Source of the DNA: JBELHJ01 sp042091495
GTDB lineage: Bacteria > Bacteroidota > Bacteroidia > Flavobacteriales > Flavobacteriaceae
Direction: 5' to 3'
Length of the DNA: 42,674 nt
Assembly: GCA_042091495.1 (NCBI GenBank)
Contig: JBELHJ010000016.1
Coordinates: 1-42,674 of the forward strand
Shown: positions 27,490 through 36,707 of the stretch, in pieces
Position numbering within the stretch: position 1 is the stretch's first letter
Layout of the letters: every line of letters begins with the position of its first letter
Translations under genes and position numbers: made by a program
The notes under the pieces: model-generated
Database searches by the model: none
What the model saw: the letters and a program-made list of their open reading frames with translations, nothing else
Told to the model about the DNA's origin: nothing

Positions 27490-28902
27490 TTATTTACCTA
27501 ATGCTTTTCTAATAGCTTTAGCGCGTTCTTCAGTAACATCATAGTCTTTCATAACTAACATTGCTAAAATTGTTCCACCCATTGGAAAAAAGCAAAAGAA
27601 CGCATGCAATCCGTCTACCGCAGCCTGTTGATCAATTGTTGTTAAATCTGGATTAAAACCAACTACAGTAATAATTACACCACTTAAAGCGCCTGCAATA
27701 CCATAACCTACTTTGACCATCCACCAGTAGATTGCACCAAAAATACCTTCTCTACGTTTTCCAGAGTTTACTTCATCTATATCAATGACATCGGCTGTCA
27801 TTGACATCATAATGGTAAACAAACTGCCTATACCAAAGGAGAAAAATGGTAAGGCAATCATGTACAACCATGGTTTACCAGGAACAAATAAAAAATATAG
27901 CATAACGTAACCAATCAAAGAAATTGACTGAGACAGCATGAATGCTTTCTTCTTCCCAAATTTCTTGGAAAGCCATGCTACAGATGGAATTACAATAAAA
28001 GTAGTTCCTAGCGCTCCCACACAGCCAAACATAGATACCCAAATACCACTAGCACCAGCATCACCATTAAATAATTTATAAACAATTACAAAAAAAGTAA
28101 GTGCAGCTACCGTATTAAAAGCATTAAATATGAGGAACGTAGCCCCACACAGTTTTCTAAATTCTTTAATCTTAAAAGCCTCTACAAAACTTTGAAGGAT
28201 TTTTACCAAACTGTTACCAATATTTGAAGAATTTAAAGGTTCGTAATCTTCATCTAAGGTAGATTTACTTTTTATAAAAAGTGCAGGCACAATAGCACAA
28301 ACGGCGCAAGGTATGGCCACCCATATAGCCAATTCACGAACAGCAACATCTGCCGAAGGGAACCATTCTGGATCATACATAATTATCCAAAACAAAGGTG
28401 CTATTACCCATGCCCATTGACCTATCCATTGTGCAATTGCCATAATACTGGTTCGCTCATGAAAATCATCACTCATTTCATAACCCATAGCCACGTAGGG
28501 TACACTAAAAATAGTTAGTCCCAGATAAAAAACTAAAGACCATAAAAAGAAGTACCAAAAATTATATTCTAGAGTATCCTCTTTAAATAATTGCCACATG
28601 AAAATGTATGCAATACCCATGATTAATCCTCCCACTAAAACATATTGTCGCCTTCTACCCCATTTAGATTTTGTATTATCTGAAATGAACCCCATTAATG
28701 GATCTGTTATGGCATCAAAAATTCTAGGAAAAAGGAAAACTGCAGACCACATCCAACCATTAAACCCAAGGTCTTCAACTAATACAACCATGAAAATTCC
28801 CAGTATGGCCGGGAACATCTGATTCGCAAACATACCTATTCCAAAAGCTATTTTTTGATCCATCCCTACGGAGGGTGATTTTTCTTTTGATATTTCATTC
28901 AT
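27490..28902 (-). CDS. GPH-type MFS sugar:cation symporter
   Basis: This is a 470-residue inner-membrane transporter of the glycoside-pentoside-hexuronide (GPH/melibiose carrier-like) family. It has about 12 hydrophobic segments, with the family signature in the first half (FLFPRIFDAITDPLMGFISDNT, key part DAITDPLMG-ISDNTKSKWGRRR, residues about 60-85), and a second cytoplasmic-loop signature around 375-400 (MTADVIDIDEVNSGKRREG, key EVNSGKRREG). Such carriers import di- and oligosaccharides. It is the last gene of the - strand operon, 16 bp after GH30, and probably supplies the cytoplasmic GH149-like phosphorylase with beta-glucan oligosaccharides. Substrate is inferred from the operon. Confidence 0.93.
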   Translation of the reverse strand: MNEISKEKSPSVGMDQKIAFGIGMFANQMFPAILGIFMVVLVEDLGFNGWMWSAVFLFPRIFDAITDPLMGFISDNTKSKWGRRRQYVLVGGLIMGIAYIFMWQLFKEDTLEYNFWYFFLWSLVFYLGLTIFSVPYVAMGYEMSDDFHERTSIMAIAQWIGQWAWVIAPLFWIIMYDPEWFPSADVAVRELAIWVAIPCAVCAIVPALFIKSKSTLDEDYEPLNSSNIGNSLVKILQSFVEAFKIKEFRKLCGATFLIFNAFNTVAALTFFVIVYKLFNGDAGASGIWVSMFGCVGALGTTFIVIPSVAWLSKKFGKKKAFMLSQSISLIGYVMLYFLFVPGKPWLYMIALPFFSFGIGSLFTIMMSMTADVIDIDEVNSGKRREGIFGAIYWWMVKVGYGIAGALSGVIITVVGFNPDLTTIDQQAAVDGLHAFFCFFPMGGTILAMLVMKDYDVTEERAKAIRKALGK

Positions 28903-28906
28903 AATA

Positions 28907-28926
28907 TTAGTTAGTTAGTTAGTTAG
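28907..28926. repeat. Five TTAG tetranucleotide repeats at the GH30/symporter junction
   Basis: TTAG is repeated five times in a row (28907-28926), across the GH30 stop codon and the intergenic 16 bp before the symporter start. Slippage here would change the spacing between two translationally close genes or the GH30 end. Confidence 0.8.
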
Positions 28927-30424
28927 TAATTACAACAGTCTGTAAGGACTGAGGACCAATAGAAAGAGTTTTAATAACACCATCTATTTCTATTTCGTAA
29001 GCATATGAATTATCGTATTCATTAAAAGCAACAAATACTACACTACCATCTAAATTAACAGCTGCAGTTACCATAATTTCTGTGTTTTCAGTTTGAACCT
29101 TAACGACTTCAGCACCTGGTCTTATGAACTTACTAAAATGACTCATAACATAGTATAGTGGCGTATAATAAATACGATCTGTTTCTGGTTCTACGATAAC
29201 AGGAGCCACACACCAATTCTTAAACCAATTAGGACCACCTTGTTTGTCTAAAACCATATTCCAATCTACCCATCCATCAACCCAGTTATTCAAGCAACCA
29301 ATAATATCTCTTGCATATCTATTTACTGGCGCATATTTAGGATGTAAATACTTATTTTCTTGCTCTCTCCAATCATATCCCCAATCAGTAGCATACTTCT
29401 CCCAATACCAATCATCATTATTCCAAACAGGAATTTCTGAGTCTACACAAGCTTCAGTTTGAATTAGATATTTATTTGGTGCTTTGGCGTGTGCATATTG
29501 TAATGCTTTAGGAAAATAATCATAGGTACTCTCATACCAATGAATTGCTGTACCATTGAAATACAAACTGCTTATAGAGTCTTTATACATTTCATCTACC
29601 CACTCCTTAAGTTCCTGTCTGTTTTGATCGTAACCCAAAAGCACAATATTATTATTAAAATCCGCTTCTAACTGAGGCCCAAGATATTTAGTAACAAATT
29701 GTGTCATGCTCTCAGGAGTGTAATGCATGCTTTCCCAATTATTACCGTTCCCTAGTGGTTCATTCTCAACAGTAACCCCCCAGATATCTATCCCAAGTTC
29801 TTGGTAAGCCGAAATATATTTAGAAAAAAATAAAGCCCAAGTTTTATAGTACTTAGGTAATAATTCGCCCCCAACCCAGTTGTTATTAGTTTTCATCCAT
29901 GGTGGTGCTGTCCAAGGTGAAGCAATAATTTTAAATCCTGAACTGGAACTTTTTTGAGCCAATTTAATTATAGGTATGACATCATCTTCATCTGGCTTAA
30001 CTGTAAATGCTTTTAGTAATGTATCATTTTCAACAGGAGCATAGGAGTAATGATCCACTGAGAAATCACAAGAATTCATATGGGTTCTTGTTAAAGAATA
30101 CCTGGCGCCTTGATCTGAAAAATACGCATCAATGATCTCAGCCCTTTTTTCAGAAGACATTTTCATGAGTAAATGTGATGTGGATTCTGTAAACGCCCCT
30201 CCAAAACCTGTAATGGTTTGATAAGTAGAATCTTGAAATATATTAAATTTTAGTGGTTCTAAACCTAATTTAAAAGAATCTATTTCACTTAGCTTATGTC
30301 CTGATTTTGAAGTTTCAAATACTTTAAACGAATACGTTGATTTTGTTGCCAGATTACATGAACAGAAAGTAATTATGAAAAAACTAAAAATAACGCGTTT
30401 ATATGTATTAAATGAACATTTCAA
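28919..30424 (-). CDS. GH30 lipoprotein, probable beta-1,6-glucanase
   Basis: This is a 501-residue periplasmic glycosidase. The start is a TTG two bases after the upstream stop; no in-frame ATG precedes the signal peptide, which ends with FCSC (lipobox) and then NLATK. The barrel shows GFGGAFTES, ASPWTAPPWMK, the acid/base motif VTVENEPLG (Glu222) and the nucleophile motif IQTEACVDS (Glu324), followed by a C-terminal beta-sandwich (about 420-501) typical of GH30. Members of GH30 act on beta-1,6-glucan or glucosylceramide; in laminarin loci they release beta-1,6-linked glucose side chains. The non-acidic residues after the lipid Cys suggest retention in the periplasm. It is the fourth gene of the operon. 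Confidence 0.92.
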   Translation of the reverse strand: MKCSFNTYKRVIFSFFIITFCSCNLATKSTYSFKVFETSKSGHKLSEIDSFKLGLEPLKFNIFQDSTYQTITGFGGAFTESTSHLLMKMSSEKRAEIIDAYFSDQGARYSLTRTHMNSCDFSVDHYSYAPVENDTLLKAFTVKPDEDDVIPIIKLAQKSSSSGFKIIASPWTAPPWMKTNNNWVGGELLPKYYKTWALFFSKYISAYQELGIDIWGVTVENEPLGNGNNWESMHYTPESMTQFVTKYLGPQLEADFNNNIVLLGYDQNRQELKEWVDEMYKDSISSLYFNGTAIHWYESTYDYFPKALQYAHAKAPNKYLIQTEACVDSEIPVWNNDDWYWEKYATDWGYDWREQENKYLHPKYAPVNRYARDIIGCLNNWVDGWVDWNMVLDKQGGPNWFKNWCVAPVIVEPETDRIYYTPLYYVMSHFSKFIRPGAEVVKVQTENTEIMVTAAVNLDGSVVFVAFNEYDNSYAYEIEIDGVIKTLSIGPQSLQTVVITN

Positions 30425-30426
30425 AA

Positions 30427-31449
30427 TTAAGGGTTTAAAGTTTCTGATTTAAATATTGACTTAATTGCATGGTACGTTTCTTTTTTATTTCTATCAATAT
30501 CTGTTATACCCCAATGCTCTTCATTTGGAGCACCGTCATAAGGAACACCACTACTGTTTGGAGCCCAACCACCAATATCTTGTTGATTAGGATTACCGGC
30601 TTTCCATAACCCATCGGTAAATGAAAATACGCATACTCCACTTGTTATGGAAGGATGATTAACCACACTGTTCAAAATTTTGGTATTAGCCACTGCTTGT
30701 GATTTGTAATTCTTTCCTGACTCAAAACCGTGATTACTAATTTTCATGTAACTGTCTGCCCCTGCTTCAGATAAATACATGGGTTTATTTGATAAATCCT
30801 GCCATTCTTTAAATACAGGAGAAGGATCATCCCAACGGTAAACATTTAACCCCCATATATCAACAGTATTACATTTTTCTAATATTTCTTTTGTAGGAAT
30901 TTCACCATGAGCAGATGCTACAACGGCATTTGGATCGTATGCTTTCAAAACCTTAACTGAACGATTCAATACATCATACCAATTGTTAATATCGTCATCA
31001 AACCACTCCGGATGGTAGTTATATTCGTTTCCAAACTCCCAAAATAAAATTGCAGGGTGCGCATTGTACTGTTTCACATAATTTAAAAAACTTCCTGTTT
31101 TTAAATCGTAATTTCCATTTTGATCATAACCAAAACCTACTATTAGTTTAATACCATGCTGTGAAATTTTATTTAAAACATCAATATCGTCAATAGGTTC
31201 ATAAACTCTTATGGTGTTTATACCCGCTTCAACCATAAGATTCAAATCGTGATCGATTTGGTTAAAAGCCCTTTTTGATTCCCCTTTAGGAACGGGATGA
31301 TAACATACCCCCTTAATAAAATACGGCACATCGTTATGATAAATTTGTCGTCCCAAAACTTCAGTTTTGACTTGGTCTTCTTGTTGACTAATACAAGAAC
31401 AGAAGAGTATTACAATCCCTAATAAAAACATCCTCAAAACACACTTCAT
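30427..31449 (-). CDS. Clan GH-A lipoprotein glycosidase, GH158- or GH2-like
   Basis: This 340-residue enzyme begins at the ATG ending at 31449, just 1 bp after the GH17 stop; a longer reading from 31488 would overlap GH17 and add a poor N-terminus. The signal peptide ends LFCSC, giving a lipoprotein. The barrel carries IKGVCYHPVP (about 45-55), TIRVYEPID, the acid/base motif FWEFGNEYN (Glu142) and the nucleophile motif YLSEAGADS (Glu228). This matches the catalytic core shared by GH2 and related clan GH-A families without the GH2 beta domains. GH158 (endo-beta-1,3-glucanase from Bacteroides loci) is my best guess, as the neighbours GH17, GH30 and GH149 act on beta-1,3/1,6-glucan. GH5 or another unnamed family is possible. 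Confidence 0.8.
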   Translation of the reverse strand: MKCVLRMFLLGIVILFCSCISQQEDQVKTEVLGRQIYHNDVPYFIKGVCYHPVPKGESKRAFNQIDHDLNLMVEAGINTIRVYEPIDDIDVLNKISQHGIKLIVGFGYDQNGNYDLKTGSFLNYVKQYNAHPAILFWEFGNEYNYHPEWFDDDINNWYDVLNRSVKVLKAYDPNAVVASAHGEIPTKEILEKCNTVDIWGLNVYRWDDPSPVFKEWQDLSNKPMYLSEAGADSYMKISNHGFESGKNYKSQAVANTKILNSVVNHPSITSGVCVFSFTDGLWKAGNPNQQDIGGWAPNSSGVPYDGAPNEEHWGITDIDRNKKETYHAIKSIFKSETLNP

Positions 31450-31450
31450 C

Positions 31451-32713
31451 TTATATCCCATATTTAAATATTTTTCCGTCACGAACATTGCTTTTCAAAG
31501 AATCTATATCACCATTATACGTTTTATTTAAAGGCTTTCCATGTCTTGAATTAAGAAAAAGTGCATCTAGATTATATTGTGACCACACTGCATATTTTGC
31601 TTGACCTTGAAGCGTAAAAAGACCAAAATGATTTTCAGATCCAGTTGGATTATTAAAATCTTTCCATGCTTCATCAAAGGCTTCGAAAAAAAACACCGAG
31701 ATGTCATTTGCTTTTGCCCAATCGTTAATTCCAATAAAATAGGCTTGTTGTTTGTACTCGTCTGCAGCACATGTTCCTAGATCTCCATAAAAATCTGAAC
31801 TAACAGTGGCCCAACCCGTTTCACCAATATGAATTGGTTTTTCTATTCCCAAACTAAGCATGTATGCTTTTACAGCATTATACTGGGTAATGGCATAATT
31901 TACAGCATCTTGCATTTGATTATCTACCTTATTTGCTATATTATCATAACCTTTTGACCATAAAATTTGACTATAATAAGTATCATGAAAAGGATAGGTA
32001 TGCATTGATATGTAATCAACTGCATGGTATAATTGTACTAAATAATCATTATGATATGAAGTATCACCACCTCCCCATGAAGCAAAGTTATCAGAACTAG
32101 TCACCCAGATGTCTTGTGGAATTTGATTCGTCTTTTTAAGTTCTTGAAAATAATTTACCCAACTCAAAATAACCTGAGGACCCACAAAGTAATCTGTTTG
32201 CCAGTGAACCATAGCTTCATTACCAACCGCAATAATTTTTACAATTTCAGGATATTGTTTAATCAAATTAAAAGTGGTCCTAGCTTCTTTTAAATTGCCT
32301 TTGTAATCTTCTTGTGAATGATCTATATTGTCAGAGAAAGCCCCTTTACAATTAATCCAAACCCCCAACATAACGAACATTTCAAAATCAGAGTCATTCT
32401 GTTTTAAATCAGTAATAGCATCCAATATATTGGCTGTATGTTCGAAATGTACATTATAGGTTCTTATAATTCTATATCCCAACTCATGAAGTAAAATTAG
32501 GTCAGACTTTATTTCTTCTATGCTGGGTTCAACCGCTCTTGAATCTGTTCTGTAACCACTATAACATATAGCTGGATAAGCACCATTTCCTAAAAGATCT
32601 GATGCTTTGACCGTGCTTGATGTCTTTTCACATGAGAGCAATAAAAAAATGCTACAAACGATTAAAAAAACATGCTTGCAAGATCCTATCCTATTTGTAT
32701 TTATAATGATCAA
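31451..32713 (-). CDS. GH17 lipoprotein, probable endo-beta-1,3-glucanase
   Basis: This is a 420-residue periplasmic enzyme. The only plausible start is TTG at 32713, since no ATG occurs before the signal peptide, which ends FLLLSC (lipobox) and then EKTSST. The GH17 barrel shows GYRIIRTYNV, the acid/base motif VGNEAMVHW (Glu166) and the nucleophile motif IGETGW (Glu298). GH17 members hydrolyse beta-1,3-glucan; related flavobacterial enzymes act on laminarin. The start lies 7 bp after the phosphorylase stop codon, and the next gene starts 1 bp after its stop, so the operon is tightly packed. Absence of a surface-export acidic signal suggests a periplasmic location. Confidence 0.93.
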   Translation of the reverse strand: MIIINTNRIGSCKHVFLIVCSIFLLLSCEKTSSTVKASDLLGNGAYPAICYSGYRTDSRAVEPSIEEIKSDLILLHELGYRIIRTYNVHFEHTANILDAITDLKQNDSDFEMFVMLGVWINCKGAFSDNIDHSQEDYKGNLKEARTTFNLIKQYPEIVKIIAVGNEAMVHWQTDYFVGPQVILSWVNYFQELKKTNQIPQDIWVTSSDNFASWGGGDTSYHNDYLVQLYHAVDYISMHTYPFHDTYYSQILWSKGYDNIANKVDNQMQDAVNYAITQYNAVKAYMLSLGIEKPIHIGETGWATVSSDFYGDLGTCAADEYKQQAYFIGINDWAKANDISVFFFEAFDEAWKDFNNPTGSENHFGLFTLQGQAKYAVWSQYNLDALFLNSRHGKPLNKTYNGDIDSLKSNVRDGKIFKYGI

Positions 32714-32720
32714 TTATTTT

Positions 32721-35700
32721 TTATTTTTTGAAATAAACGTGTACTGCTTCTATATCACCCATTCTTGAAAATATAGAGGAACTAAATTGTTGATTTAATT
32801 GATGTCCTTCTAATTGAACTACTTCCCCCGTTCTGGTTTTTATAGCCAAAGCATCTTCAGAACTCTGACTGTAAATTACGGGTATCTGACAATACGTAAA
32901 AGCCAATTCACCTTCATTAAGTTTTATAAGTTGATTAGAATCGTCAACAGCTACATAATTGAAATCTTTTGGTGTTTTCAAATATTCAGAATTTCTAAGG
33001 AGAATTGGTCTGAAGGCAATACAGCCCTCTTTTACCTCTACGCCTATTTCAGCAATACGACTTAAAACATCTTCTTTAACTTGACCAGTCATTCCCGGTT
33101 GTTGCACACCTTTTCCTGCTGGAGTGTGTGAATAAGCATCTACTGGAAAAGCACCATACAATTCTGGCGACTTATTAAGACCAAGTCCTGCATTTATTTC
33201 GAAATAATGATCAAATAATTTTCCAATAATATCTTGTGATTGGCCTTCATTGTAGGCCCTTTGTGTTACTTCAGAAACTGCTAATAATAATTTAGAAACC
33301 ATATGCCAGTATATAGAGCCTAACCCTTCGTAACCAAAGAAAGTCCCCGAGCGCCCCGTAAATGCTTTATGATTAAATACCGCCTCAAATGCTGTCTCTA
33401 AAAGTTGTTGCTCTTTTTTAATTAACTTAGAATAACTGGAGTCTAAATTTGAGAGTGCTACTTTTAAATCATCAACATTGTGAAAATCACCATTAAAATG
33501 GTATTCACCATTAATATCTTGTTCTACCAGAGTCTTATTTTCGTCTTTAACCAAAGCTCTAATTAGTTTTGATTGACTTATAAAAGACACAGGTATGGAA
33601 TTTTTATTTGTAAAACGAGGTAATATTTTATTGGGATATAGAATATAGGTATACTGGTCTGGTCTAAATAACGCACTTTGTTTCATAGCATCTAAAACCC
33701 ATAAACTTTCTTTAGTTTCAAGATAACCAGAACTTAAAACAGCAACCTGTCCTTCAAGCATTTCAGACAAATAAGCAACAGAAACAGTTTTTGGACTATC
33801 TAAAGACATGAGGTTGTAGGCGTGATATAATCCGTCTTCTCTTTTATTACAGGCTATAGAATGATCAACATATTTTAATGCCAAATTAAGAAAGTCTGAA
33901 AGATTACCCTTAGATATTAACTGCTTCAACCCAGAAAATCCATTTTGATAAATTTTTTCTCTGTAGGCGCTACCAGCGCCTCCTAACCCATCCATCAAGA
34001 TCTTACGCTCTTTGTCTGAGAAATTTGATCTCAATAAATGTTCACGTTCTAAAAAAGTTTCATTAAGATCAGTAAAAAATGTAGCAAGCTCTTTGGATAA
34101 CGGCAAAGCATTAAATTTTGACTTATCTACAATACCTTTAAAAAAGCTTAAAAATCTTCTGATATAATAAAGGGTAACCATAGAAACACCATTACCAACC
34201 AATGCATTATTAGCATCATTCCACTCTGGACGTTGCGTATTCATCCAGATTCCTGCTTCTGGTATAAAATTAGAAAGCTTAGATAACAATGTAGCTATAA
34301 GTTTTTCTAAACCATTAACATGATATATTTCTCCATTCTGTAAATGCAATAAGGCACCATCTGCACCAATTTCAGATCGACGCTTTTCAATAGAGTCGGC
34401 CAAATCAAAATCATAATCAACCGTGTTTTTAGAATCGTTTAATATAGACTCATAGTCTTTTATTTTATAGGGCACATTGGCATAAACAAAAGCTTCATCT
34501 TCCAACCAGTATTCTAGTTGGCTTGGAAAATAATCTTCGGCAAATTCTAAGAATTTAAGTAAATATATAATTTGATGATCTCCCCAATATCCAATGTAGG
34601 ACCACGCATTATCTGGCTCTATGGTTTCCCAATCAAAACCACCTTTGGTTACTCTGTAAGGATTATAACCATCAAAAGTTGTTGCATTTAAAAATTTGGT
34701 AATCATACCAGATATAAAATCAGGATAACTGTGCACTAAGGCTTCCCAATTTTGAAAAATATCTCTCCAATTACCTTGGTAATCTAATACTTTAGAACCA
34801 TCGGACTCATTTTTAGTATTGATTGAAAATTTATTCCAAGGACGACTTGGATCCCCATGACGTCTTGAAAACTTTAGTGGTAAATACTCATTAGTTAGTC
34901 TACTAAAATCTGGATTAGAAATGGAGTCTAATAACGATTTTAAATCTTTTAAGTTAAATGTATCTGAGAGTGAAGCAACAATGTCATAGTGAGATTCGTA
35001 GCATTTTAAATTTGCTTTCTTTAAATAGGAACTAAAATCTGATTTCTCAATATTATAATTATTATCAAAAATCCCACCTCTCATAATATTAAACATGGTA
35101 TTAGAAAAATGTCTAATATTTCTTAATCCATCTTGTGTTAATTGTAAACCATCTGCCGCAGCAACTAAATGTCTCAAATTCTCGCTGCCTTCGGTTATGT
35201 CTTCATCAATAAGTTGATTAAGATTCGCCTCTGATTTAATTAAATTCTTTAAAAACTCAACATCTGTGACTGATTTATTAACATCAGATACAATACGCCA
35301 AGTTTTTGATGAATTGGGTTCTAATGATAATGAAGTGCTTAAGAAATAGGCGCCCCGTTCTGCTCTTACATCGACCTCTTCACTAATAGATTCTCCTTTT
35401 CTAAACGCTTCAACTTGTGCGGATGTTATTAAATGATTTGGTGATTCAAGACCTAATGACCATGCCAAATTAGCTTTTAGTGCCTCACTAGGTTCAGCTC
35501 TATCTACTATTACCGCACTAAGTGAATAAATTCCAATACCGGTATCCTGATCTAATTCATTTTTTTTGTAAGCGTCTACTAAATTACTATATGTGTTTTG
35601 GAGATACTCCTCTAAACCCCATGGTATGATATTTTGAATACCATCGAGCACTGAAATCGTTTTTGATTTATTAGAATTCGATTGTAAAACAGAAGTTCTT

Positions 35701-36337
35701 ACAAAGCCGTATTTCTCAGAGACCGCCCACGAGTACTTGTATGATAATTCAAGATCATGATTGATCTCCTCAAAAATGAGTTTGTTTCCTAGACTGTTTT
35801 TATAAAGATTTCTTTCTATATGATAAACATTAGCATATAATTTTGAAAAAGGTTCCCACAAGCATTTTCTATCTGCATCATCTATAAGAAAAATAGTTTT
35901 ACTTCCTGTAGTTTCGAAAGCCTCTGAAATTTTATCATCAGTATAATAAGGGAATAAGGCATAATTACTGTTTTTACGTCCTGCAGACAAAGCTCCCGTA
36001 CTTGAAATAAATAGCCAATGATCAGAGTGGCTTACCACACTCATGAAAAAAGGGCGCATCTTATCAAAATTGGAAATCTTGTAGAATAATTCGCCTTCTA
36101 AAGTTACCGTTNNNNNNNNNNNNNNNNNNNNNNNNNNNNNNNNNNNNNNNNNNNNNNNNNNNNNNNNNNNNNNNNNNNNNNNNNNNNNNNNNNNNNNNNN
36201 NNNNNNNNNNNCATCTTATCAAAATTGGAAATCTTGTAGAATAATTCGCCTTCTAAAGTTACCGTTTCTCCTTCTACATTATGATCATCAAAGTGAAGTT
36301 CACTTTTACCTAAAAAAATCGATTTTCTTTTAGTCAT
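32721..36337 (-). CDS. GH149-like beta-1,3-glucan phosphorylase (assembly gap inside)
   Basis: Removing bases 36112-36266 (100 N plus one copy of a 55-bp duplication) gives one frame of 1153 residues. The protein lacks a signal peptide and is cytoplasmic. Its N-terminal domain contains FFMSVVSHSDHW and SSTGALSAGRKN with LFPYYTDDK, and the (alpha/alpha)6 barrel has RPEWNDANNALVG, with Asp656 in the position expected for the general acid of GH94 and GH149. The 1100-plus length and the N-terminal signature fit GH149, whose members cut beta-1,3-oligoglucans with phosphate to give glucose-1-phosphate. GH94 proteins are usually about 800 residues. As first gene of the operon ahead of GH17, GH158-like, GH30 and a symporter, it is well placed to process imported oligosaccharides. 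Substrate is inferred. Confidence 0.9.
36057..36266. other. False assembly gap: 100 N flanked by a 55-bp exact duplication
   Basis: Bases 36057-36111 and 36212-36266 are identical over 55 bp, around exactly 100 N (36112-36211). Collapsing removes 155 bp and joins the N-terminal 41 codons to the remaining 1112 in one frame (3462 bp from 32721 to 36337). Confidence 0.95.
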
Positions 36338-36707
36338 TAGTTAAAATAGTTAGTCTTTAAATACTTACCATATTTATGGCAATTGTGAATAATTCAAAAT
36401 TAGTCTTAAATAATTTTGCTTAAAAAAAGTATCACCCTACAATAATCATACATAAATTATATGATAGTTCTTGTTGAATTGATCATTATTTATCTAAATC
36501 GCTAGAATTATAGTATAAAATTGCAGCACTGTTGTGGCAATGTTAAGTTAAATCTCAGATTAAATCTTAATAATTTTAAGTAGTAGACTTAAAATTGATT
36601 TTTCAATAATTGAAAATTTAAGAATAATCAAATAATAAAATTTTTAAATGTATCTTATACACTAAATAGCGTGGTTGCATGGGGTAATTTGTTATCTTTA
36701 AGCATTA
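36338..36707. promoter_or_regulatory. 370-bp divergent intergenic region with clustered palindromes
   Basis: This AT-rich gap between the phosphorylase operon (-) and the beta-helix gene (+) holds no reading frame of note. Two perfect palindromes lie close together: arms AATTTTAAGT / ACTTAAAATT around AGTAG (36572-36596), and TTTTCAAT / ATTGAAAA around one base (36600-36616). A shorter AGATT / AATCT repeat precedes them (36557-36567). They could be operator sites for an unseen regulator or a terminator-like barrier between the divergent units. Confidence 0.5.
36395..36402 (-). promoter_or_regulatory. Candidate Bacteroidota -7 element of the phosphorylase operon
   Basis: On the - strand the sequence TAATTTTG matches the -7 consensus TAnnTTTG exactly. 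It lies 57 bp upstream of the operon's first ATG. The -33 position, 19 bp further up, reads TTT where TTG is usual, so two of three bases agree. No other exact match was seen in this gap. Confidence 0.45.

Noticed and set aside
31450..31488. Overlap of the GH158-like gene with the end of GH17
   Set aside because: The ATG ending at 31449 gives a normal lipoprotein signal peptide and removes the overlap.
36675..36700. Promoter for the beta-helix gene (TTG ... TATCTTTA)
   Set aside because: The spacing between the two parts is only 15 bp and the -7 lacks the final G; it would also put the start of transcription almost on the start codon.
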